Shown: positions 31,318 to 48,103 of the stretch, piece after piece
How the letters are laid out: every line of letters begins with the position of its first letter
Numbering within the stretch: position 1 is the stretch's first letter
Translations under genes and position numbers: made by a program
NCBI GenBank assembly: GCA_963693365.1
Contig: CAVNZM010000011.1
Location: 4,526,001-4,590,000 of the forward strand
Reading direction: 5' to 3'
Length of the DNA: 64,000 nucleotides
Source: Amoebidium appalachense
Lineage: Eukaryota; Ichthyosporea
The notes under the pieces: model-generated
Seen by the model: only the letters and a program-made list of their open reading frames with translations
What the model was told of the DNA's origin: nothing
Databases searched by the model: none

Positions 31318-31733
31318 GGGGGGGGGTTGGTTACGGACATGCAAGGGGAATGATCATGAGTTGAGACTTGAGAGCATGCACAACATTTCGATCAAAACGT
31401 TCATGCATGATCAGCGGCATGGCCATCACCTGTTCCATGGAATGAATGCCCGCTTTGTCGACAATGTTCATGTTTTTCTTATATTTATTTTCCATCGGCC
31501 TGTTATCACATTCAAGTAGAATCCGAGCTAGATCTAAATCCGGAATATGCGGTTTGACTGTACAGAGCTCACGCTGTCACGTTTACCTTTTTTTGCCCCT
31601 TCCATAGAACCTAGGATCACAGATTTTTGAAACTCGGTTGCATGTTAACACAATTGCACACTAAGCTCCAAAATAAAATACCTACCCCAGTTCCCTTCAC
31701 CACCTTCTCATCATATGCGCAAGGTTCCGCTTC

Positions 31734-31798
<65 letters not shown>

Positions 31799-31887
31799 AC
31801 ACCCACCCACCCACCCACCCACCCACCACCACGACTAAACACCATTAAAAAAAAAAAAAAAAAAAAAAAGTCAGCTGCCGCTCTCGT
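28332..31887. other. Intergenic between divergently placed tracts, no gene seen
   Basis: 28332-29320 is normal-complexity DNA and includes the presumed promoter of the decarboxylase, but I see no clear TATA box. 29340-29655 is C-rich with duplicated modules, and 29750-29780 is another C run. 29820-30420 is normal, with (GT)n-like words. G runs at 30428-30452, 30843-30888 and 31300-31327; C runs at 31037-31064, 31111-31130 and 31738-31784, followed by (CA)n and CCCA repeats. An A run at 31846-31869 lies just beyond the ClpP stop codon. Confidence 0.6.
29341..29460. repeat. Exact tandem duplication of a 60-bp C-run module
   Basis: The segments 29363-29400 and 29423-29460 are identical (GGGGATGAAAGACCCACCTG and onward to GGTGGTGTCC), each preceded by a C run, giving a 60-base period. 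A diverged relative follows at 29515-29590, where GGGACCCACC and GGTGGGTCCC form a palindrome. Similar GTGGGT/ACCCAC modules joined to G or C runs occur near 16900-16990 and 31065-31130. Confidence 0.8.
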
Positions 31888-38047
<6,160 letters not shown>

Positions 38048-39103
38048 CTGACCAAAGTAGACACGTTAGTAATAGCCAGCAACTCCTAAGTACCCATAGC
38101 AAATTCACACACAAGTGCCCAACCGCAAAAAGAGGTGTCGAGGTACCACCAGCACGCCCACACGTCTACGCAAGCGCAGGAAAGAGGTGACAGGCACAAC
38201 CACACTTAAGAGAAAGAAGGCTACTTATCGAATCGGACCACAGCTGGAACATAACAGACTGCACTCAAGCTGGGTGTTCCATCCTTATCGGCAGCCTCTC
38301 CATTCTAATGCTCTACAGTCATGTGTTAGTCACCAAGCTTGAAGGTGAGCGAGTGCGTGGAAGATACCCTTGCTATCACGTTAATATGCCACGTTTAAAA
38401 CCCACACACTACAGTCATTTGTACATATACTCAGACATCAAATGCAGGCTCACAATAAGCTTGTTCAGACTTGTCAGAAAAGGTGTTGACGAACAAGGTC
38501 GCCTAGCAGAACCATGTAGACACGTAAAAACGGAGGCACACAAAAACGAATGTACACAAGCACACACACACGCACGCAGTCTTGCACAGGCACAGGCACG
38601 TGCATGGCCACACGCACACACTTCCGCACACACACAAGCGAGCAACTGAGGTTGCTGCACCAACATATGGGAGTCTTCCAGACAATCTTTTACATACCGT
38701 TGGTCGAGGAGATGACCTGCTTCAACCCCGTAGTTATCATTCTAATATGTTTTGGACTATATACTACCACTATAGTTCTATGAGTTATAGAAAGCGGGTG
38801 ATGACAGCACCACGCAAACTAACTAAACGAAGCTTTTGGAAAATCCCTGTCTCTTTGTTGTTCTGCCACGAAAAGATGATGGCAAGCTTTTATACGGCTC
38901 CCGTCTGCCTGGTAGGGCCAGTTGATTGGATAGAAACGCACAACCTAAAACTGCTTCTCGTTATATTTTATTATAGCTAATGATAGGCTATTTCTATATT
39001 CTAATGCAAGGGAGATTGAAAATGTGCAGGCCTATAACGCTTTCTAAAATCCGTAATATCAGGCAATTTTTCAACAAAATGCCTGGGCGATGACGTACTA
39101 CCG

Positions 39104-39453
39104 CGGCCGGCTGGCAGGGGTGTGGCGACTTGACTTCAAGTCGCGACTTGAAGTCACCAAGCACCCTGACTTCAACCAAGTCAAGTCAAGTCACGAGGCC
39201 TAACATATGAGTGATTTGAAGGGGGGAGGGGGGCTTTGGTCAGGGAAGCATAGGAGGGTGGTTGGGAAGGGGGGACGCAATGCTCGTATGTAGCCGCTCT
39301 TGCCACTGGTGGGCCGGAGGAGTTACTAAAAAGCTAGTACTTCCCCAAGTCGCGACTTCAAGTCAAGTCAAGTCATCAAACCAAACAAACAATTATAACT
39401 ATAAGTCAAGTCAAGTCGTTGAGGCTCTGCCACACCCCTGCCGGCTGGCCGGC
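39104..39453. mobile_element. Short inverted-repeat element with AAGTC-repeat interior
   Basis: The left end (39111-39125) and right end (39426-39442) carry inverted copies of GGCAGGGGTGTGGC, extending with mismatches to GGCCGGC. Inside, the pentamer AAGTC or its complement is repeated many times (39126-39190, 39344-39376 and 39401-39420). A perfect 26-base palindrome at 39131-39156 has the half-site TGACTTCAAGTCG, and a 12-base palindrome AAGTCGCGACTT lies at 39346-39357. There is no coding capacity. It resembles a MITE or foldback element; a target duplication is not clear. Confidence 0.55.
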
Positions 39454-39529
39454 CCGGCAGTCAGGCTGCAGTCATGACTACACCCCGCCCGACCGAGCTG
39501 CCCGACCGCCGAGCGACACATGTTTCATG

Positions 39530-39531
<2 letters not shown>

Positions 39532-39622
<91 letters not shown>
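39532..39622. repeat. (AC)n microsatellite
   Basis: About 45 AC dinucleotides, continuing as imperfect AC/GC/GT words to about 39790. Confidence 0.95.
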
Positions 39623-39627
<5 letters not shown>

Positions 39628-40908
39628 ATTGGCACAAACTCACACACACATGCACACACACGTACACACACACGCACATGTACACGCACACACACGGACG
39701 CACGCACACGCACACGCACACACGCACATACGTGCACACGCACACACGTACACACGCACGTCACGCATACGTGCACACCACACACCACAATAGCACACGC
39801 ACACCTATCTCTCCCCCCCCCCCCCCCCCCCCTCCGCCCATGGAACACACACACACGTATACGTACGCGCGCGCGCACACCTATCCGCCATATCTAGAGC
39901 CTTGGCAACAACAACCGTCTGACTCAATATTTGCTACCTGCAGGCCGGGGATCACAATATATGCATCATGCAACATGGTTAATTTACCAGGTGTTTTTAT
40001 ATGCATGACGTTGTCTTGTCATCTGCGGGTTCAACATGTGGCTGCATGTATATGCATGCATTTGTTCATTTAAAACATTTTATTATTACAGTAAAGCAGG
40101 GAGTCAGAAAGATATACGGCAAAAAATGCATCCACAATAACCCTATCACCACAAAAAAAATTCAATTCAAAGACATGTTCCCTGGCTTCCATTCGAATTG
40201 AATTTCTGTGCTAATTCATATGCATAACTTAATATCTTAGCTGCAGAGGGAGGGGTTTCACGCTTGCATCCATGAGCTATGATAGAATCCATACCCTCCC
40301 CCCCCCCCCCCCCCCCCCCCTCCCCCCTCACACACACGTGCACCACCACCTGGTCCACCACAACACAAACACACACACCCGCGCGCGCGCGCGCACACAC
40401 TCACACACACACACAGACACACACATACCGAAATCATGTGTGCCACATCAGAGCATGTGCAGAAATTTTCACTTTGAAGCCCCCCTTCTAACAAAGGAAA
40501 GGCAAATTTTACAACCCACCCAACCACGATACTTTCTGTTAGTCAGGCACATACCCAATGGCATTTCCTCACACTTATTATCCTCAAAAGGAATACAACG
40601 AGCACGGCACCTGGACCTTCCACGTTCATACCGTAACAAAATTTTAGTTTTAGAAATAATGAAAGCAGAAAGACAATTTTAAAAAAAAGAATCAAAGCAA
40701 AAAAAAGCACGCATAATTTTCCTCTCCGTCCCGAACAGACACCACGGGGGCTAGGCACAAGCTTAGGCACCCACGTTCACACGGCGCCAAACCTAACAAT
40801 TAAAGAACTCTAAGAACGAGGAAACAGGAAAGAAAAGAAACGGGAAAATTTCTCACATCGGGCTCAACCAAAGTATGCCGGGTTTTCATTCGCACCAAAA
40901 AACCAAAC

Positions 40909-40967
<59 letters not shown>

Positions 40968-41003
40968 TCGGCTCGATTTGACAATACCAGATTGCAATTT
41001 CGG

Positions 41004-41198
41004 TCAACTTCCTGCGGTTGTGGGCTCGGTGGCAGAGCTCTCTGTGTCGCTGCCAGTGATACTCAAACTGTGACGTGCCTTCTGCAGGTTCAGGATAATT
41101 TTAGTTGAAAGATTCGAAATTGTCACATCATATCTTCGTGTGTGTGTGTGTGTGTGTGTGGGAGGGGGGAGGTGGGGGTGGATGTGTGTGTGTGTGCA

Positions 41199-41275
<77 letters not shown>

Positions 41276-43225
41276 GTGTGTGTCTGTGTGTGTGTGTTTG
41301 TTAGTATGGTGTTGAGTCTGTATGTGTGTGCCCGTGAATGTGCGTGCATACGTGAAGATGTGCATCACTCACGTGCAGGCACACACACACGCGAGTGTGT
41401 GTCTCGTGTAAGTGTTTGGGTGCACACGCGTGGGCTCGTGCGTACGAGCACATGAGCAATAACCTCCCATCCCCATCTACCATTGCTTATATGCATGAAA
41501 CCACACCATGCAAGAATCTATCAGACGTGCACAATTGAACGGCCACTTAGCCTGACAAGACAACAAGATAAAAGCGACATGTAGAAGAGACCCTCCAACT
41601 CGAAAATTGAGCAACGGTAGTTTTTTTCAGTTTGTTTCGGCCATGATCGGCTGGCTGGCCTGTGAATCCATTCATGTGTCTCCGTGGATGTGCATCTGTC
41701 CATGACTGAGCCTAAGGTACCTCTTGCTTTCAAAAATATGCGGGTGCATGGTTGTGTGTACCCATGTGTGCTTCTTTGCATGCGCTTGCCAACGTGTCTG
41801 GTGCCTGTGGTCGTGCGTGTGTATTGGTGTCTGTGTGCCTTGCATTTTTGTGCTCGAGTGGAGGCGCATAGAGGGGAGTGGAGAGGGAGGGGGGGAAGGA
41901 GGGAGGTTGTTTGCCGGTTTGTGTGTACGTAGTCTGTGAATGTGCAGTTAATTGTGCACGTACGTCTGCGCCAACATGTTTGTGTCCTTGGGTGTTTGCA
42001 TGTGGGAGAAGCCGGGCAAGCCCGGGGAAGCGGGAAAGGCAGGCGGGCGGGCGGGCGGGCGGGCGGGCGGGCGGGCGGGAGGGAGGGAGGGGGGGGGCAC
42101 AGCAAATAAACACACCTTTGCCTGCAGTGCCTCCTGCCTCTCCTGTGCCCTCTTTCTCGCAGCCTCAGGAATGTGCACCTTCATGGACACAGTCACCACA
42201 GACCCATCCTTCTTTGCAACTTGAATCATCTTCGTTTTCATCCCTTCCCCCTCAACTTTCCCCTTTTTCTCCTCCGCAACCGCTCCCGTTTTCGCCGACG
42301 CGGCGCCTTCGCTGATTTTGTTCTTCTGCTGTGTCGTTTCGTTGGTGCTTTGTGTGGGTTTTTGTAAGCCGGCGATAGTGGTAGTGGTGGTGGAAGGGGT
42401 GGGTGTCTGTGTCTGTGCTGCGTCTTCACTCTGTCTCCTGCTACCTGCAGCGCTTGTCTGTGACCCGGCGCCCGTTTTCGTTTTGTTGCTTCCCTCCCTG
42501 GACGCCCGACGCAGAGAAGCCAAGGCCTGTTGTCTTAGTAGTTCCTCTCGTAGCTTATCCTCTAAATCTGCAGCGGGGGCCGTTTTTAGACTGACTGGAC
42601 TTGAATTTACGGTAAAGCCTGCCACGAAAAATTAGAACAGAAAAAAAAAATAAAAAGGAAAAGTGAAAAGGAAACAGGGTGAGAAGAAGAGGATGTGAAC
42701 ATGGTGCATGCTGTGTCCGTGATTGCGTTATTGCATTACCGTAAGTTCGATGGCATGTGTAAGCGTGTGTAATAGAAAAGCCCCCCCCCCCCCTCCCCCC
42801 CCCAGTATTATGACACAGAAAAAGGCGTGTCAATACTAAAAAGGGGGGGAGAGGGGGGTTAAAGAGTACGTGGTACACAGTTATAACGTACAACACAATC
42901 GGAGAGCAAAGCACACACAAGAGTATAAGAGTATACATAATAACCAGAGTCCATCATGGGGAGAAGGGGTTTGCATAATGCAGTTTTTCATCAGGTAGTG
43001 GTGTTTTCTTTTTTTTTTTTCCTTCTTTTTTCTTTTATAGGTTTATTATGGTTTTTTTTTCCCGGGAGGGGGGGGGGGGGGGGGGGTAGGACTCATGCGA
43101 AAGGGAAACACAACTGCCGAGCTGTACAGGGCACAAACACAACAAAGATAATAGGTAGTGGAGGATAACAGGGGATAAGGATCACAAGAAGTTGTGTGGT
43201 GTGTGTGTGTGTGTGTGTGTGTGTT

Positions 43226-43280
<55 letters not shown>

Positions 43281-43365
43281 AAAAGGGATTGGAAAAGCAG
43301 TAAGTTTTATGGGGACAAGGAAATGGGGAGGGACGGAGGGGGGGATATGAGAGAAAGAGAGAGGA

Positions 43366-43411
<46 letters not shown>

Positions 43412-43516
43412 GAGAGAGTTCAAGAGCGAGAAAGAAGGGGGGGGGAGGGGGGAGATAGAGAGAGCTAGAAAGCCAGAGGGAGAGAGAGGAGGGGGAGAGA
43501 GAGGAGGGGAGTGGGG

Positions 43517-43579
<63 letters not shown>

Positions 43580-43915
43580 TTGGGTGGGGAGCTCGGGGGG
43601 GGGGGGGGGGGGGGGTAGTGAGGGGGGGAGGGGAGGGAGGGCCGACGAGAGGCTGGGTGGGAAATGTGAGTGGGTGGATGGGTGGGTGGGTGGATGGGAG
43701 GAAAAGAGCGGATTTAGGAAAAAAAGGGGGAGGGGAGAGAGAGGAGAAAGAGGAGCGAGTGGAGGAAGGGATGGGGGGAGAGAGGGGAGGAGGGAGGAGG
43801 GGGAAAGTAAAGAAAGGGGGGAAGGGGGGAAGGGGGAAGGGGGGAGGGGGGAGGCCGGGAGCAAGGGGGCCCGAGATGAAGGGGAAAAAGAGAGAGGGGG
43901 GGGGGGGGGGGGGGG

Positions 43916-43964
<49 letters not shown>

Positions 43965-44003
43965 TGTGTGTGTGTGTGTGTGTGAGTAGAGAGAGAGAGA
44001 GAT

Positions 44004-44035
<32 letters not shown>

Positions 44036-44878
44036 GGGGAGGAGAGAGAGATGGAGGGATTTAGAGCTAAGGACGGGGAGAGAGAGAAAGAGACCATGCC
44101 AAACTCGTCATCCCACAATCTAAACAAGTAAGAATGAATAAGTGGTGTGTGGCGCGGGCGAAGATAGTAGTCAGAGCCCCAACCGAAACAATTACATCAG
44201 CGCAAACATACCGGCAGCCGGTGGCTGTATTTTCTTCACCGGAGGTTTTGCCTCCGCCTTCACCCCCCCTGTAACCGTGCCTGTCTGTGGCCGTGTGGGT
44301 GTGGGTGTCCTGACAGCACCGCCTACACTTGCACGTGGGGAAAGTGTAACAGACACAGAACCTCTGTTTCCCCCACCACCACCAGTGGCAGGTGTGGGTT
44401 GTTGTGTGCTCGTTTTGGAAGGCGCCTTTGTCTCAGTTTTCGCCTTAACAGGTGCTGGTGAGGAAGTCTTTGTAGCTGCCGAAGGAGGGGGTGTAGGAAC
44501 CGAGGGATGAGCTGTGGTTTCCTTATTGGGAGGTGGGGACGGCGCACGTGCGGGTGGGGGTGTGGGAACGGAGGAAGGATCAGGAAGCTGGCGTGCCTCC
44601 GCTAGACTCCGCCCTTCAAAAAGTGCTTGGAGTTGGTCTGGGCGTAGTCTCAATGCTTGCTCCTTGGCTAAATTACGCAAACGAGCAAGAGGAAACCCTA
44701 CAAGGACAGGGGGCAGGGGGGTGGGGCCTAGGTCTGTGGTTTGGTTCAAGCCATCGAAGAGATAGGTTAGAATGGACTCTACGTTTGTGCAGTCTGGTAT
44801 GCGGAATGGGGTGTCATCAATGGCTAGCTCTGCCCAGCTGGGCTCCCACGTGCTCTCTGTAGCAGTGACGGTTGTCAT
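41004..44878 (-). CDS. Pro/Thr/Ser-rich protein of unknown family, three exons
   Basis: Minus-strand exons 44878-44212, 42618-42116 and, less surely, 41081-41004 join in phase into 415 residues. Exon 1 ends GCTGCCG|GTATGT and exon 2 starts after GTGGCAG, rebuilding a Gly codon. Exon 2 ends GCAAAG|GTGTGT. A 25-residue Ser/Thr-rich last exon after CCTGCAG (KARHSLSITGSDTESS and onward, TGA stop) fits the phase but is short enough to be chance. I chose ATG 44878 because it opens the first non-repetitive frame. Residues 1-110 (from MTTVTATESTWEPSWAEL) look folded and include PFRIPDCTNVESILTYLFDG and a charged helix (LARLRNLAKEQALRLRPDQL). Residues 110-225 are a low-complexity Pro/Ala/Thr linker. 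Residues 230-260 and the end of exon 2 (PEAARKRAQERQEALQAK) are charged helices or coiled coil. I recognise no family and no signal or membrane segment. Intron 1 is filled with (GT)n, (GA)n and G runs. Confidence 0.65.
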
Positions 44879-45170
44879 TTTCTTGTTTTGTGTGTGCGCG
44901 CGAATAAAGAATACCTCACTCGTAACCCTCTGTTTTGTTTGTGGCAGCGGAAACAGTTTTCTGGGGGAAATGGCGGCGCCTACCACGCCCGAGGAAGATT
45001 CCCGATCGGGGAAAGTTTCCGATTGAAAGAGATCGGTGCGATCTTAGGGAGTTTCGATTGCTCGTACATGTACATCGTTTTTGTTTCAACCTGCCGCCAT
45101 CCCCTTCTCCCCCCCCCCCCCCCCCCCCCCCACCTCCCCTCCCCCCCAGATTCTCTCTGTCTGTCTGAAG

Positions 45171-45252
<82 letters not shown>

Positions 45253-46628
45253 CCCCCCCCCCCCCCCCCCCCCCCCTCTCTCCCTCTCTCTCCCTCTCTC
45301 CCTCTAACCCCCCCCCCCCCCCCCCCCCCCCACCACCACCACCACCACCTTCCCCCCCCCCTCTCTCCCTCTCTCGTTCGAGCTCTCTTTTCTCTCTACT
45401 TCCCCCGCCACCCCCCCACCCCTTCACCCTTTTGTTCGCTCGCTCTTGTCCCTCCTATATCTATCTCTCTCGTCTCAGTCTCTCTATCAGAGGCTCTCGA
45501 TTTGAACCCCTCCCCCACTTCCTCCCCTTTACCCCCCCCCCCCCCCCCCCTCCCCCCCCCCCCCCCCCCCAAAAAAAAAAAAAAAAAAAACCCCTATACA
45601 AGATAAACCAGCCGGTGATTATTACAAGCACAAACCGACCAATGAATGATCGGGCATAAAAGCACACACACACAAGCATGCGACACACACACACACACAA
45701 ACACATACACACATACACACACACACACACACACAAATGCGGGTGCACACACACACATACACACATTGCCTGCATACCTCTTAGCACCCGGGGGGGGGGG
45801 GGGGGGGGGGGCCCTCAAAGCCAAGCATCCACAGTGAATATAATCCTTACCACCACCAGCCCCCTCCTCCCCCCCCCCCCCACCCCCTCCCCTCCCCCTC
45901 CCTCCTCTCGGAGCCTCTCCATGGCCACACCCATTTGAGTACGGGTGTGCACTTTGTTTCTTGTGTGTCCGGATTAAATAAATGAATTTTTTTACACAAC
46001 AAATAAAAAGGTAGGAGTATGAAAATGGGGCCAGCAACCGTTACCAGAAGTGTGTCTGGATTACAAGTATGTGGCCGATAGTAAGGAGGGGGTTGGACGA
46101 GAATCGAGGGAAAAGATGGGTGTGTGGGTGGGTGGGTGGGTGGGTGGGGGGGGGGGGGGGGGGGGGGGGGGAGGTACTGAAAAAAAAGTCACGTGTTTTT
46201 TATTTATATTTCAACTCCGGCCCACCAGTGGCCAAACACCATCATGAGCACAGGAAATTTCACCAAATTAAAAAAGATAAAAAAATTAATAAAAAAATCA
46301 GTCTACCTATACAGTATCACAGCCAAGGGCCATCCTGAGCTCAGGAAAATTCATAGCACCTCAAAAATACAAAAGAACAAGAAAAAAAAAGAATTTAAAA
46401 ACAGGCTAACTTGACATTTGCACTCATCGAAGCTATAAACCAATCGCCGGCGGCCCCCAAACAAATCATGTTTGCTAGTGTAAACCGGCCCCATATTCCT
46501 GCTTTTTTGTTTGTTTTATCTATTCGAAACATTTTTTCGAAAGATTCTGAGACAATTCCTGTCATGTGGGTGTGGGTAGGTATGGGCACGCTACTACACA
46601 TTCACACCAGAACACCGAATTAAGCAAT
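44879..46628. other. Intergenic, CT/C tract block
   Basis: 44879-45095 is the normal-complexity upstream flank of the minus-strand gene. 45107-45590 is C-rich and CT-rich, with (CT)n at 45173-45250 and a C run passing into an A run (45551-45590). 45660-45770 is AC-rich; G runs at 45790-45812 and 46147-46172. 46180-46628 has normal complexity and is AT-rich, with no exon seen. Confidence 0.65.
45173..45250. repeat. (CT)n microsatellite
   Basis: About 39 CT dinucleotides, running into a C run. Confidence 0.95.
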
Positions 46629-47264
46629 TTAAGCCATGCCCCACTCCAAGGGTTGAAGTTCGACAACCGAAAACACGGCGTTGAAAATTGTCGCGATGCA
46701 CCCCCCCGAAATTAGGCCCGCGGCAACGGGATAAGTGAAATTCTTTGCGTGCTCAGGGGCGGCGTATTTCCAGAGAGAATGGATTCCCTGCCCCAAAAGC
46801 TGCGCCACAGCGTACATGGGAGGGAGCAAGAATGCGAGGAAAAACACAGTCCACACGGGCATATACTTGTGGAACCGCTTAGGAATGATGAATTTCTCAG
46901 CGCACATCTGCACAAACACGATCACGGGGCAGATAATCATAAGATAATATCCGGTAGGGTTCATGGTATCCGTTTTCTCCGTTCCGATGGTGATTCCTTT
47001 GGCCAAGGCTTCAGCGATGGCTTTCCACGCCGCGGCCGCGGACATAGGGAAGGGGCATGGGGTTATGTTAGGGTCAAGCATGCACGGGTAGGCGGTAGTA
47101 TAGAGAAGGAATGCTCCAATGGACGCAAAACCTCCCACCATCGTACCGAAGGATTGAGCAAGGAACTGAGCGTGGGGTGATGCCCCAACGAGGTACCCAG
47201 TCTTGTAGCATTGGGAAACTTCACCGGTTTGGGTGGCAGCCTGTGTGGGTTTTTTTTTTTTTTT

Positions 47265-47312
<48 letters not shown>

Positions 47313-48065
47313 GTGGGGGGAGGAGGGGAAGGGGGGGAGGAGGGGGGGGGGGGGGGGTGAGAGGGGGGGGGGGGGGGGGAGGGAAGGGTTAGCATACGTC
47401 AAGGAGCAGGAGGTACACAATTGACTGACAAAATATGTATTGAAGATTTTCTGAAGCATACAATACTACTATCATAAGTAGGGCTCACTCGGAAGGAGGG
47501 GATGGGAGGAGGGAGGGGGAAGTGGGGCGGGGGGGGGGGGGGGGGGGGGGAGGGGCATGGCACAAAAAAACAGAACGAAGTAGGGGGGGGGGGGGGGGGG
47601 GGTTAACGGGTGCATGGCACAAAAAATAGAACGAAGTACAATGTAAGAGACCTCCCCCTCCTCACAAAAACACACACCCTCCCCACAAGGGCTACTAATA
47701 TTAGTCAGACTAGTCAGTGCAAGCAATGATGAGCAGCATGTGGTGTCCATGTCTCCAGCAAAAACGTTGGGCTGCATGCAGATCAAATTGATTACATCTG
47801 AGATGAGAGAGGGGGCAGGAAGGGAGGGAGGGAGAGAGGGAGGGAGAGAGGGGGGAGGGGGAGGGCGGGGGGGAAGGGGGGAGGGGGGGGGGATAGAACG
47901 TCTTGCATAATACTAGCCCACATTCACGACAAACAAACCAAAGCACAAGTTTGCAAGTGCCACACACAAGGAGTATGCATCACTAGCAGACCCCCGGCAT
48001 GAAGAAGGAGGGGGAGAGGGGGAGAGGGGGGAGGAGGGGGAAGTCATTCACAGTACCCCAGTTTC

Positions 48066-48103
<38 letters not shown>

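Larger units (their letters stand above)
38048..41003. other. Intergenic, probably including the unseen first exon of ClpP
   Basis: The first coding exon of ClpP should lie here but I could not place it. 38100-39100 has normal complexity. A short element with inverted ends lies at 39104-39453, followed by (AC)n at 39532-39622 and mixed AC/GC repeats to 39890. C run at 40299-40320, (GC)n at 40379-40394, and an A run of about 50 bases at 40913-40963. No other exon is supportable. Confidence 0.55.

Noticed and set aside
44970-45026. Short plus-strand frame MAAPTTPEEDSRSGKVSD divergent from the 41-45 kb gene
   Set aside because: Only 18 codons from a good ATG and no plausible downstream exon; more likely 5' flank of the minus-strand gene.
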